This document shows, piece after piece, positions 15,503-23,447 of a stretch of DNA of 61,952 bases. The stretch is from Oscillospiraceae bacterium (GTDB lineage: Bacteria; Bacillota; Clostridia; Oscillospirales; Ruminococcaceae), in assembly GCA_031253495.1 (NCBI GenBank), contig JAIRWC010000020.1, forward strand, positions 1 to 61,952, written 5' to 3'. Below the pieces are notes generated by a model. That model searched no databases. It was not told the origin of the DNA and worked only from the letters and a program-made list of their open reading frames with translations. Numbering within the stretch: the stretch's first letter is position 1; every line of letters begins with the position of its first letter. Both the position numbers and the translations under genes were made by a program.

Positions 15503-15786
15503 TGAGCGGTTACAAATACAAACTGATTGAAACGTCGCTGTTTAAAAAAACCAGAAAACTCGCGAAAAAGCGGGGCTTTGATTTGTCCCTTTTGGAAGAG
15601 CCGATTACGTTGTTGGCAAAAGGCGAACGGCTTCCCCCAAAGTACCGCGACCACCGATTAAAAGGGGAATTATCGGCGTTTAGGGAATGTCATATCAAAG
15701 GCGACTGGTTTTTGGTATATCGCGTGCTTGAAGACAGGCTGATTTTGTCGCTTCATGCCACCGGATCCCATTCCGATATTTTTTGA
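15502..15786 (+). CDS. YafQ family mRNA interferase toxin
   Basis: A 94-residue RelE-superfamily toxin of the YafQ type, which cuts mRNA at the ribosome. The catalytic signature is complete: the H in YRDHRLKGEL, FRECHIKGDWFLVYRV and the C-terminal ATGSHSDIF, matching the His/Asp/His/Phe set of YafQ. Its start overlaps the antitoxin stop, giving tight coupling. It converges on the major capsid gene with only 18 bp between the two stops, so it sits snugly in the phage cluster. Confidence 0.93.
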   Translation: MSGYKYKLIETSLFKKTRKLAKKRGFDLSLLEEPITLLAKGERLPPKYRDHRLKGELSAFRECHIKGDWFLVYRVLEDRLILSLHATGSHSDIF

Positions 15787-15804
15787 TTCGCGGTTTCAAA
15801 CCGC

Positions 15805-16839
15805 CTATCCCTTCGAGATTATCCTCGCGATGGGGATTTTCCTGTGGTCGATATAGTCCGCGCCGTCGATGTTGACGAGCGACCAGTTATCCCCCTCGCC
15901 AAGCTCCGCGTCGGTGGGTGAAAGCGAAGTCTGGAACAGCTTCTCATAGCTTATCCCATACGGGGCGAACACCGTCCTCTGCCTCATATAAAGGGTATCC
16001 TCGCCGCCGTTCGTCTTGGGATCCCGCGCCAGTTCATAAGGGTTCTTCGCCCCTATGTCCTCATAGGCGAAAGCGCCCTCCCCAAGCAGATAAGTGGTGT
16101 AAAGCGTAAAGCCGTCCCCGGCTTCGGCGGGCAGATTGTCGTCGACGACCACCAACTTGCCGCTCCACGCGCCCAACTGCAGCTCCCGGGCAATGCCGTC
16201 CCTGTCGGTATAGCGCAAATGCTCCAACAAGTTGAGGTTTTCGAGGGCGGTGGCGATGTTTGAGTGCATAAGGACGACGGTGAAATTCTTTTTATTGCTC
16301 CCGCAGGCCTTAAAGGCGGCGTTGTTCAGCGAAACGGCGGAAACCGTCCCGTCCCCCTCCCCGGAAATATCGCTGGTATGCCCGCTGACAAAAGCGCCGT
16401 TGTGCGAACCGCTCATCGAGAAGATGCCGCCGAGCGCGGCGCGCAGCGTCGAACAGTCCAAAAAGTCCTTATACTCCGCCACCTGCCGCGCCACGCCGTC
16501 CATAAAATCGCCGCCGCCCGAATAATAGGTAAAATCCTTTTCGACCCAGCCCTTCGCCCTGCCGACCACGACGACGCCCTGCTCGAAGACCTTGGCGGGG
16601 TCGGCGCAGATGTCGGTGCCGCCGTCATAATTGACCGCGCCGCCGTCAAGCCCGCCGCGCAGGATAATCCTCGCGTAACCCGCGCCGCTCGAGGAGGAAA
16701 AGACCTCCCTTATGTCGGGGTTCCCCGTCAAAGCCTTCGCCTTTTTCAACTCGCCGATTTTCAGCCCGCCGGTTCTTTTAACCACGCACCCGAACGCGTC
16801 GGCGTTAAATTTCTTCGCGTTAAATCTTGTGTTTTTCAT
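15805..16839 (-). CDS. Phage major capsid protein
   Basis: A 344-residue major capsid protein of the common Firmicutes HK97-fold family. It opens MKNTRFNAKKFNADAFG, then has AFSS-like VFSSSSGAGYARI, VNYDGGTDI, FEQGVVVVGRAKGWVEKDF and ends DHRKIPIARIISKG, all landmarks of this group. Length is normal. Start is supported by AAGGAGG. It follows the scaffold gene by 16 bp. What is odd is the neighbourhood: no portal, protease or terminase gene anywhere upstream in the window, so how a capsid would form on a portal is unclear. Confidence 0.9.
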   Translation of the reverse strand: MKNTRFNAKKFNADAFGCVVKRTGGLKIGELKKAKALTGNPDIREVFSSSSGAGYARIILRGGLDGGAVNYDGGTDICADPAKVFEQGVVVVGRAKGWVEKDFTYYSGGGDFMDGVARQVAEYKDFLDCSTLRAALGGIFSMSGSHNGAFVSGHTSDISGEGDGTVSAVSLNNAAFKACGSNKKNFTVVLMHSNIATALENLNLLEHLRYTDRDGIARELQLGAWSGKLVVVDDNLPAEAGDGFTLYTTYLLGEGAFAYEDIGAKNPYELARDPKTNGGEDTLYMRQRTVFAPYGISYEKLFQTSLSPTDAELGEGDNWSLVNIDGADYIDHRKIPIARIISKG

Positions 16840-16855
16840 TTTATCCTCCTTGAAG

Positions 16856-17275
16856 TCATAAATCGGTTTTCGGGTGTTTTTCCAAAAACGCGCACAACTC
16901 GGAATAATTGAGCTTCGAGAAATCCGTCCCGCCGCAAATTATTTCCCTGTCCGCCTCCCCCGTAACCGCGCCGGAAAGTGTGAAAGCCTCCCCCGCCGCG
17001 CCTGGCTTAACGAACAAAAATTCCGTGTCGCCCGCGGATTTCAGCGCGTCTAACTGTTCTTTCAACCCCGCGACCGTCCCGTCCTCGGAAAAAACGGCGC
17101 CGCTTAAATCAAGCAGCGCCTTGACGGCTTTAACGTTCCTCGCCCCCGAACGGGCGACCGCCGCCTCGACGGCCCCCTCCAGCCTGAAGCCGCCGAGCGC
17201 CTCGGCGAAAGCCTCCGCCGCTTTTTCGGCGGCGTCCTCGCTCACCCCGAGCGAAACAAAATCCTCTTTTTTCAT
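16856..17275 (-). CDS. Short phage scaffolding protein (GP20-like)
   Basis: A 139-residue protein resembling phage scaffold proteins: start MKKEDFVSLGVSEDAAEKA, middle ARSGARNVKAVKALLDLSGA followed by GLKEQLDALKSA, and end FSKLNYSELCAFLEKHP. Those landmarks are the N- and C-terminal parts of the family; the long central coiled coil of usual 180-200-residue scaffolds is shortened. The ATG has AAAGGAG. It is the 5'-most gene of the cluster and is preceded directly by a terminator of the upstream operon. Confidence 0.78.
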   Translation of the reverse strand: MKKEDFVSLGVSEDAAEKAAEAFAEALGGFRLEGAVEAAVARSGARNVKAVKALLDLSGAVFSEDGTVAGLKEQLDALKSAGDTEFLFVKPGAAGEAFTLSGAVTGEADREIICGGTDFSKLNYSELCAFLEKHPKTDL

Positions 17276-17310
17276 AAAAGCTCCTTTGCGAAATTGTGTC
17301 CGAACCGGTT

Positions 17311-17344
17311 AAAAAGCGGGGGAACCGACCGCTCCCCCGCTTTT
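17311..17344 (-). terminator. Intrinsic terminator between the DHHW operon and the phage-derived cluster
   Basis: Arms 17312-17323 and 17333-17344 form a perfect 12-bp stem; on the minus strand it ends in five T residues. It should end the MBOAT-DHHW transcript. Only 36 bp separate it from the scaffold gene, with no recognisable promoter there, so transcription of the phage cluster may start at a weak site upstream or depend on read-through. Confidence 0.8.
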
Positions 17345-17422
17345 CCATAATACAATAATATCACTTGTTTTAACGCTTCCGTGCCAGCTAACGTTGCCTC
17401 GGCAACAAAATACGCCTCGAAA

Positions 17423-18769
17423 TCACATTATATCCTCTATATAGGCTATCATGCTTCCCGTATTCGCCGCGAACACGTTATTGGCGAAAAGCACGTCGGT
17501 AACGCCCCTTTCGGTGAGATAACCGACCGCCTCATACGGGAAATACCGTATGTCTATAACGTATATCTCCTCGAACGCCCCCGTGAGGAAAGGTATCAGC
17601 GCGTTGCCGTAGCTTTCCTTGAACACGGCTAATTTCCTGCCGTTTTTAACGTCGGTGGAAATATGCGTTATTTTCGCGTCCCCCCCCATAAACACGCAAT
17701 AAGACATACCCACGCTCTGCGGAATGAAAAGCGTCGATTTTACGGCGGTCTCCGGGTCGTCGTAGTTATAATAGGTAACGTCATAGCTGTTCGGCGGCTT
17801 ATAATAGACAAAATCCTCCGGGTTGTTCTTGAGCCTTATATCCCCGGAATAACCGTACATAGTCCCCACATAACCCTCGATAACGACCTTTTCGTATTCC
17901 GAAAGCGGCGCGAACGGAACTCCCGCGGTTTTACAGAATTCCTCGGCGGCGTAATACGCGCCGAGCGGCGCCCAGTGGTGGTCGGTGCGGAGGTAAATAT
18001 CCCCGCCGGCGCGCTCCGCGAGCGCGGAATAGGCGTTTACGGGTATAACGCCGTCAAGGAACGAATAGATGTGGTTTATGTTATCCCGCTGGTCCCCGCT
18101 TAGGCCGCGGTAATTCTTGGGGCAATAAAACTCGACGGAGGTGGGGATAACCATGTTGTATATATCGACCCCCTCCAACCGCCGCTTATAAGCGTTCAGC
18201 GCGGCGGCGTAACGCTCCCCCGCGGCGTGGCTGCCGCCGAAAAGCATCAGCCCGCGCGTTTCGTACACCAAAATGCCGTTGTTCGCTATATCGGCGACCG
18301 CGTCAATTTCGTTGTCATATTCCGGTATAACGCCGTCCCAACCCGGTTCCCGGTCGGGTTCGCCTTGTTCGGGCGCGGGCGTTTTCGCGGTTTCGTCGGG
18401 CGCGGACGTTTTCGCGGTCTCGGGCGGCGCGGACGTTTCCGAAGGAACGGGGTCGGGGTTGTCCGTAATGACGACGTTATGCAGTTTAACGCCGTCTACG
18501 CGCACGCCCGCCATATCTTTCAAAAACGCGGACGTTTCGGTAATTTTATCCCGCATGGGCGCCGTATCCGAAAAATAGACGGCGATTTGCCGCGTATACC
18601 CGCCGGAAAAAAGCGCGTTCCACGAAAATTCGGGGAACCGCTCAAGCTCCCGCCTTTCCGTTTCGGAAACCGTTTCGCGCGGCGCGAAAATCAGCAAAGG
18701 GCCCGCGACCGCGATAACGGCCGCGAAAACCGCTATGTTAACGATATAAGGCGTCTTTTTGTCTTTCAT
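17423..18769 (-). CDS. DHHW/AlgJ-like O-acetylation accessory protein
   Basis: A 448-residue extracytoplasmic protein with one N-terminal membrane anchor (about residues 9-29). A Pro/Thr/Ala-rich low-complexity linker (about 107-150, with repeats of the type PDETAKTPAPE) is followed by an SGNH-like AlgX/AlgJ domain. The hallmark DHHW motif is in YLRTDHHWAPLGAYYAA near residue 265, where it forms part of the catalytic site for acetyl transfer to a polysaccharide. It follows the MBOAT gene by 8 bp, the standard AlgI/AlgJ-type pair. The acceptor polymer is unknown. Confidence 0.88.
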   Translation of the reverse strand: MKDKKTPYIVNIAVFAAVIAVAGPLLIFAPRETVSETERRELERFPEFSWNALFSGGYTRQIAVYFSDTAPMRDKITETSAFLKDMAGVRVDGVKLHNVVITDNPDPVPSETSAPPETAKTSAPDETAKTPAPEQGEPDREPGWDGVIPEYDNEIDAVADIANNGILVYETRGLMLFGGSHAAGERYAAALNAYKRRLEGVDIYNMVIPTSVEFYCPKNYRGLSGDQRDNINHIYSFLDGVIPVNAYSALAERAGGDIYLRTDHHWAPLGAYYAAEEFCKTAGVPFAPLSEYEKVVIEGYVGTMYGYSGDIRLKNNPEDFVYYKPPNSYDVTYYNYDDPETAVKSTLFIPQSVGMSYCVFMGGDAKITHISTDVKNGRKLAVFKESYGNALIPFLTGAFEEIYVIDIRYFPYEAVGYLTERGVTDVLFANNVFAANTGSMIAYIEDIM

Positions 18770-18777
18770 AACGTCTC

Positions 18778-20148
18778 CTAAAATTTATAATACAAAAACG
18801 GGTTATACGTCGAACCGACGAGCATAACGGAGCAAATCAGTATAATCGCGGCGTTCGCGAAAGGGGTAACGTACCGGACAAACCCCGCGCGGCGGAAAAG
18901 CCGCTTGAACAGCCCGTAAACGGGCGCGCAGAATATCGCGGCGGCGATTACGAGGAACAGCTTGTCATAGAGTATGTTCGGCGTTATGACGTCGAACATG
19001 CCCGCGCCGTTCAACCCCAGCAGACTTTTTATAAACTTGAGCATCTTCCCGAAATCGGTGAAATAGAATATCGCCCACCCGAACACCACAAAAACGAGGT
19101 TAACGGGAATCTTCACAAAGGCGGGGACTTTTTCCGTCAACGTCAGCAAAAACGCCTTCTCGGCGATAATCAACAGCCCGAAATACATCCCCCACAGCGC
19201 GAAATTCCAACTCGCCCCGTGCCACAAGCCCGTCAAAAACCATGTGATTAACAGGTTCCGCCAAATGTGCCGGCGCCCGCCCCCCAGCGGGATATACACA
19301 TAATCGCGGAAAAACCCGCCCAGCGTCATATGCCATCTCCGCCAAAACTCGGTTACGGATTTTGAGATATAAGGGTAATTGAAGTTTTCGGGAAACTCAA
19401 ACCCGAAAATCCGCCCCAGCCCGATAGCCATATCGGAATATCCCGAAAAATCATAATAGATTTGCAAAGCGAACAACGTTATACCGAGCCACGCCCCCGT
19501 TACGGACAGCGCGCCCGCGTCCCCGTTTAAAATCGTGTCCGCCGCCGCGCCGATTTGGTTGGCCAATATAACCTTTTTGGCGAGCCCGATTACGAAACGG
19601 TTTATCCCCGCGCTGAAATCTTCCGCGTTGACGGCGCGTTTTTCGTTTATTTGCCGTTCCACGGTGCTGTAACGCACTATGGGGCCCGCGATTAACTGCG
19701 GGTAAAGCGAAACGTACATAAGGAACTTTAACCGGCTTTTCTGCGCGGAAATCTTTCCCTTATAAACGTCGACGGCGTATGAGATTATCTGAAACGAATA
19801 GAAGCTTATCCCTATGGGCAGCGACGGCTTAAACGGCAAAGCGAGCAGCCCCGAATACTTGAATATCGCGAGCGACGCCAGCGTCAGCGCGACCCCCGTA
19901 ACGGCGGAAGCCTTGGCTCTTTTCCTGTCGCCGCGCTTTAAGTGCCTTTCGGTGTTCAGCGCGAAAATCCGGTTGACCTCCGACGCGGCGACGAGGAGAA
20001 AAACCATCACGGGTTCCCCCCACGCGTAAAACAGCAAAGAAAACGCCACAAGAACCGCGTTCCTGTAGGCGGCGTTCCTGAAAATGAAGTAAAGCGACAG
20101 ATTGACCGGCAGAAAAACGTATATGAACAAAAGGTCGGCGAATATCAT
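18778..20148 (-). CDS. MBOAT family O-acyltransferase (AlgI-like)
   Basis: A 456-residue polytopic membrane protein that passes acyl groups across the membrane for O-acetylation of an extracellular polymer. I start it at the ATG at 20148 (MIFADLLFIYVFLPVNLSLY), the normal MBOAT opening; the frame continues upstream but without family support. Landmarks: FSGYSDMAIGLGRIFGF, FWRRWHMTLGGFFRDYVYIP and GLWHGASWNFALWG with the conserved catalytic histidine. Partner DHHW protein follows immediately. Confidence 0.93.
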   Translation of the reverse strand: MIFADLLFIYVFLPVNLSLYFIFRNAAYRNAVLVAFSLLFYAWGEPVMVFLLVAASEVNRIFALNTERHLKRGDRKRAKASAVTGVALTLASLAIFKYSGLLALPFKPSLPIGISFYSFQIISYAVDVYKGKISAQKSRLKFLMYVSLYPQLIAGPIVRYSTVERQINEKRAVNAEDFSAGINRFVIGLAKKVILANQIGAAADTILNGDAGALSVTGAWLGITLFALQIYYDFSGYSDMAIGLGRIFGFEFPENFNYPYISKSVTEFWRRWHMTLGGFFRDYVYIPLGGGRRHIWRNLLITWFLTGLWHGASWNFALWGMYFGLLIIAEKAFLLTLTEKVPAFVKIPVNLVFVVFGWAIFYFTDFGKMLKFIKSLLGLNGAGMFDVITPNILYDKLFLVIAAAIFCAPVYGLFKRLFRRAGFVRYVTPFANAAIILICSVMLVGSTYNPFLYYKF

Positions 20149-20201
20149 AAAACTTACAAATACTTTCTGAAACTGAAAATTCCCGTCTTTTCCCACATAC
20201 G

Positions 20202-20231
20202 ATTTTACACCATTCGCCGCGTCGTTGTCAA
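20202..20231 (-). promoter_or_regulatory. Promoter of the MBOAT-DHHW operon
   Basis: On the minus strand TTGACA (20226-20231), 18-base spacer, TAAAAT (20202-20207), about 54 bases before the MBOAT ATG. It lies back to back with the plus-strand promoter at 20266-20294. Confidence 0.75.
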
Positions 20232-20265
20232 GCAAAACCGCGATTTTTTTTATAAGCGTTTTTGT

Positions 20266-20294
20266 TTGACAAAAAGCGCCGTTTGCTGTATAAT
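20266..20294 (+). promoter_or_regulatory. Perfect-consensus promoter
   Basis: TTGACA (20266-20271), 17-base spacer, TATAAT (20289-20294): an exact match to the housekeeping sigma consensus. It reads into a decayed aldo/keto reductase start and the ECF S-component gene. Confidence 0.88.
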
Positions 20295-20331
20295 GGGAGC
20301 GTGTCGGATTTTAAAAAAAGGTGTGTGTGCC

Positions 20332-20491
20332 ATGGAATACAGAAAACTTGAAAAACTTGGCGTATCCCCGTCCCTTTTGGGGTTCGGCTGTATGCGTTTC
20401 CCCTACGGGATTTACGAAAATCGCCGTCCGCGAAGATTTGAGAAAGGTTCAGGCGCAATTGGACGCGCTTACGCGTAATGCGATTAAATGA
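20332..20491 (+). pseudogene. Aldo/keto reductase N-terminal remnant joined to an unrelated gene end
   Basis: From ATG 20332 the first 24 residues (MEYRKLEKLGVSPSLLGFGC and MRFP) are the typical start of an aldo/keto reductase, but homology stops near 20403 and the frame ends at 20478 after 48 codons. A different frame from about 20413 reads TKIAVREDLRKVQAQLDALT and ends with a TGA (20489-20491) that overlaps the next gene's ATG. This looks like the fused ends of two genes after an internal deletion. The consensus promoter upstream has survived and now drives the ECF gene. Confidence 0.65.
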
Positions 20492-21102
20492 AAAACAGTA
20501 TTAAAGAACGCGGCAAACCGCGCGATATGAACGCCGCCGCGAAAATTACGGCGAAAAAAATAACGTTCGGCGGGGTGATTATCGCCTTGGCCGTGCTGCT
20601 CCCGCAAGCGTTCCACTTTACGGGGGTGCCGATGGCGGGCGAGGTGTTTTTGCCGATGCATATCCCCGTGTTAATCGGCGGGTTCGCTTTGGGCCCGGCG
20701 TTCGGGTTGGCCGTCGGCGCGGTTTCCCCCGTGTTGAGTCATTTTTTGACGGCGATGCCGCCGTCTTTCCGGTTGCCGTTTATGATTTTGGAGCTTGGGG
20801 CTTACGGGTTTATGAGCGGGTTGCTGTATAAATTCCTGCGGGGGAAAAAGGCGGGGATTTGCGTTACGTTAATCGCCTCGATGGTTTTCGGGCGGCTCGC
20901 TTTCGCTTTCGCTTTGCTGATAGCGGGGGATTTGCTCGGCATAACGCGGCTGGGCGGCGCGAGCTTCGCCGCCGCGGCGGTCAATACCGGAATATACGGG
21001 ATAATAATTCAGCTTGCTTACATACCTCCCGTAATATACTCGCTGGAAAGGAGCGGTTTCCTTGAGCGGCAATTTAGAAAAAGCCCGGAAATTACTCACT
21101 GA
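20488..21102 (+). CDS. ECF transporter S component (vitamin-uptake type)
   Basis: A 204-residue membrane protein with about six transmembrane helices: IALAVLLPQAFHFTGVP, IPVLIGGFALGPAFGLAVGA, the following helices, and an N-terminal TAKKITFGG-type start. It matches the ECF-type substrate-binding S component family, which captures a vitamin or similar micronutrient and passes it with a shared energising module (not in this window). Substrate cannot be read off; no riboswitch is seen upstream. ATG at 20527 is an alternative start. It overlaps the DUF1893 gene by 41 bp. Confidence 0.82.
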   Translation: MKNSIKERGKPRDMNAAAKITAKKITFGGVIIALAVLLPQAFHFTGVPMAGEVFLPMHIPVLIGGFALGPAFGLAVGAVSPVLSHFLTAMPPSFRLPFMILELGAYGFMSGLLYKFLRGKKAGICVTLIASMVFGRLAFAFALLIAGDLLGITRLGGASFAAAAVNTGIYGIIIQLAYIPPVIYSLERSGFLERQFRKSPEITH

Positions 21103-21493
21103 AAAAACGACGTTCGCCCTAATCAACGGGGAAACCGTTTGCGTTTCCGAAAAAAGCGGTATCGCCCCCGTTATGGAGCTGCTCGCGAAAACCCCCGAAA
21201 TCCTTAACGGCGCGAGCGCCGCCGATAAGGTTACGGGCAGGGCGGCGGCTTTGCTGATGGTTTACGGCGGCGTTAAAGAGCTGTACTCCGCGCTGATAAG
21301 CGAGGCGGCGGTCTCCGCGTTGGAAGAAAACGGCGTGCCGTATTTTGCCGAACGCGAGGTCGCGCGGATAAACAATCGCGGCGCCGAGGGGCTTTGCCCC
21401 ATGGAAAAGGCGGTTACGGGCATTTCGGACCCGGGAGAAGCCTATGGCGTTTTGCGCGAATTAACGAAGAAATTAAGCGAACGGCGCGGATAA
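21062..21493 (+). CDS. DUF1893 domain protein
   Basis: A 143-residue cytoplasmic protein of the DUF1893 family, of unknown biochemical role. Landmarks: TTFALINGETVCVSEKSGI, then DKVTGRAAALLMVYGGVKE and NNRGAEGLCPMEKAV. It starts with TTG at 21062, inside the last 41 bp of the S-component gene, after GGAAAGGAG at a fitting distance. The overlap suggests joint expression, and in other Firmicutes such genes are often beside transporters (recollection, not checked). Confidence 0.8.
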   Translation: MSGNLEKARKLLTEKTTFALINGETVCVSEKSGIAPVMELLAKTPEILNGASAADKVTGRAAALLMVYGGVKELYSALISEAAVSALEENGVPYFAEREVARINNRGAEGLCPMEKAVTGISDPGEAYGVLRELTKKLSERRG

Positions 21494-21529
21494 GGTGTTT
21501 TTAAACCAAAAAAAAATTTTCAAAAACTA

Positions 21530-21558
21530 TTGACAAACGTCGGAAAGTGTGGTATCAT
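21530..21558 (+). promoter_or_regulatory. Promoter of the amt-PII gene
   Basis: TTGACA (21530-21535), 17-base spacer, TATCAT (21553-21558). The transcript has a leader of about 85 bases before the ATG at 21652; I see only a small ATCC-type hairpin in it and no known riboswitch. Confidence 0.85.
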
Positions 21559-21651
21559 GGTTGCGTGGAAGTTGGCGAAGGCGCTGTGGATTTATATCCG
21601 TGGCGTCTTTCTTTGATAAATACACTCACTTAAAGAAAGGCGGAATGAATT

Positions 21652-23427
21652 ATGACGCAAATTTTGACACCGATTACAGCTGAAGAAGTTGCGGAACAGC
21701 TCCCGGCCATCCCTTTCGGTATTTGGTTTTTAATCGGGGCCGCGCTGGTGTTCTTTATGAACGCGGGGTTCGCGATGTTGGAGGCGGGCTTTACCCGGGC
21801 GAAAAACGCCGCCAACATCATTATGAAAAACCTTATCGACTTCTCTTTGGGGACGATTTTCTTCGCTCTCATCGGTTTCAGCATTATGATGGCGGAAGAT
21901 TACGTGATGGGGATTATCGGCGTCCCGAACCTTGATATCTTCGCCAATTTCGCAAACTTCGACTCTTCGAACTTTATCTTTAACCTCGTGTTCTGCGCCA
22001 CCGCCGCGACAATCGTGTCGGGGGCGATGGCGGAACGGACGAAGTTCAGCGCCTATTGCATTTACAGTATAGTTATAAGCGCGGTTGTTTATCCCATAGA
22101 GGCGGGCTGGGTCTGGAACTCGGCGGGGTGGCTCGCGGAAAGGGGATACGTCGACTTCGCGGGTTCTTCGGCAATCCACATGGTGGGCGGGATTTCCGCT
22201 TTCCTCGGCGCGGCGTTCCTCGGTCCGCGTATCGGAAAGTACACCGAAGACAAGAAAACGGGCAAGAAAAAAGCCCACGCCATCCCCGGGCACTCGCTGA
22301 CCTTGGGCGCGCTCGGCTGTTTCATCCTGTGGTTCGGCTGGTACGGGTTCAACGGCGCGGCGGCGGGCAGCGTGGACGAGTTGGGCAAGATATTCGTAAC
22401 CACGACAATCGCCCCGGCTGTCGGCGCGGTAACGACCATGCTGTTCACCTGGTTCAAAAACAAAAAGCCGGACGTTTCGATGTCGCTTAACGGCGCGCTC
22501 GCGGGTCTGGTGGGCATAACGGCGGGGTGCGGCAATTTGGACGCTTTCGGCGCGTTCGTCGTCGGCGCCGTCGCGGGGATTTTGGTGGTCTTGGCGGTTG
22601 AGTTCATCGACCTTAAACTGCACGTGGACGATCCCGTCGGCGCGGTGGCGGTACACGGCGTAAACGGCATATGGGGCACCATTGCCGTCGGGTTGCTCGC
22701 GGTTCCCTATGAAGCGGAATTGGACGGCGGCGTGGTGGAAAGGGCCGGCTTGTTCTACGGCGGCGGGGCCGGGCTGTTGAGCGTTCAGGTAATAGGCGTG
22801 ATTGCGATAGCCGCGTGGACGATAGCCGCGATGAGTTTGGCTTTCTTCCTTATAAAGAAGGCGCACGGTCTGCGCGCTTCCGCCGAAGACGAAATCATGG
22901 GCTTGGATACCTCCGAACACGGGTTGGCAAGCAGCTACGCCGACTTCCTGCCGGTGGTCAGCCCGGATTCGCAGGCGCTTGGCGGCGGTTCGGAGAAAAA
23001 GGCTTCCGCCCCCGTGCCGGTCGAGAAAGCCGTTCCCGTAACGGACGTATCGTCGGGGACAAGGCTGACTAAGGTTACGATTATCACCAAACAAAGCAAG
23101 TTCGAGCATTTGAAAGACGCGTTCGACAGGATAGGCATAACCGGCATAACCGTTACGAACGTGTTGGGCTACGGAATACAGAGGGGCGGCGCGCAAATGT
23201 ACCGCGGCGTCCCGGTGGAATCGCAGCTGATGCCGAAAATCCAGATTGACATAGTGATTAGCAAGGTGCCGCTCGAGTTGCTGATTGAAACCGTTAAAGA
23301 GGTTTTATACACGGGCAATATCGGCGACGGAAAGATATTCGTATACGATGTGGAGAACGTCATTAAAATCCGCACCGGGGAAGAAGGTTACGCCGCCCTG
23401 CAAGACCCTGTTCCGGGCGACGAGTAA
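21652..23427 (+). CDS. amt: Ammonium transporter with fused PII signalling domain
   Basis: A 591-residue fusion. Residues 1 to about 430 are a full Amt channel (11 helices; AIHMVGGISAFLGAA, FGWYGFNGAAAGS, AVHGVNGIWGTIAVG with the pore histidines). After a variable Ala/Pro/Val linker, residues about 470-580 are a GlnB/GlnK-type PII domain (TKVTIITKQSKFEHLKDAF, T-loop GYGIQRGGAQMYRGVPVE, IVISKVPLELLIETV, GDGKIFVYDVENVIKIRTGE). PII normally plugs Amt when ammonium is plentiful; here the regulator is tethered. Such fusions are known in some Clostridia. ATG preceded by AAAGGCGG. Confidence 0.95.
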   Translation: MTQILTPITAEEVAEQLPAIPFGIWFLIGAALVFFMNAGFAMLEAGFTRAKNAANIIMKNLIDFSLGTIFFALIGFSIMMAEDYVMGIIGVPNLDIFANFANFDSSNFIFNLVFCATAATIVSGAMAERTKFSAYCIYSIVISAVVYPIEAGWVWNSAGWLAERGYVDFAGSSAIHMVGGISAFLGAAFLGPRIGKYTEDKKTGKKKAHAIPGHSLTLGALGCFILWFGWYGFNGAAAGSVDELGKIFVTTTIAPAVGAVTTMLFTWFKNKKPDVSMSLNGALAGLVGITAGCGNLDAFGAFVVGAVAGILVVLAVEFIDLKLHVDDPVGAVAVHGVNGIWGTIAVGLLAVPYEAELDGGVVERAGLFYGGGAGLLSVQVIGVIAIAAWTIAAMSLAFFLIKKAHGLRASAEDEIMGLDTSEHGLASSYADFLPVVSPDSQALGGGSEKKASAPVPVEKAVPVTDVSSGTRLTKVTIITKQSKFEHLKDAFDRIGITGITVTNVLGYGIQRGGAQMYRGVPVESQLMPKIQIDIVISKVPLELLIETVKEVLYTGNIGDGKIFVYDVENVIKIRTGEEGYAALQDPVPGDE

Positions 23428-23447
23428 TCTATAAACACATGGGTATG

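Noticed and set aside
5410-17275. Extracellular contractile injection system (eCIS/PVC type)
   Set aside because: No AAA+ ATPase or eCIS-type spike/toxin genes are present; gene order and proteins match PBSX-like phage tails and include a capsid gene.
5355-17422. Phage attachment sites flanking the phage-derived cluster
   Set aside because: I looked for matching direct repeats at both flanks and saw none; no integrase and no tRNA gene is adjacent.
21559-21651. Possible riboswitch in the amt leader
   Set aside because: Only a small ATCC/GGAT hairpin is visible; no known riboswitch core recognised.
21730-23196. A 488-codon minus-strand open frame
   Set aside because: Antisense shadow of the amt-PII gene, rich in Arg/His/Pro as expected for a reverse-frame artefact.
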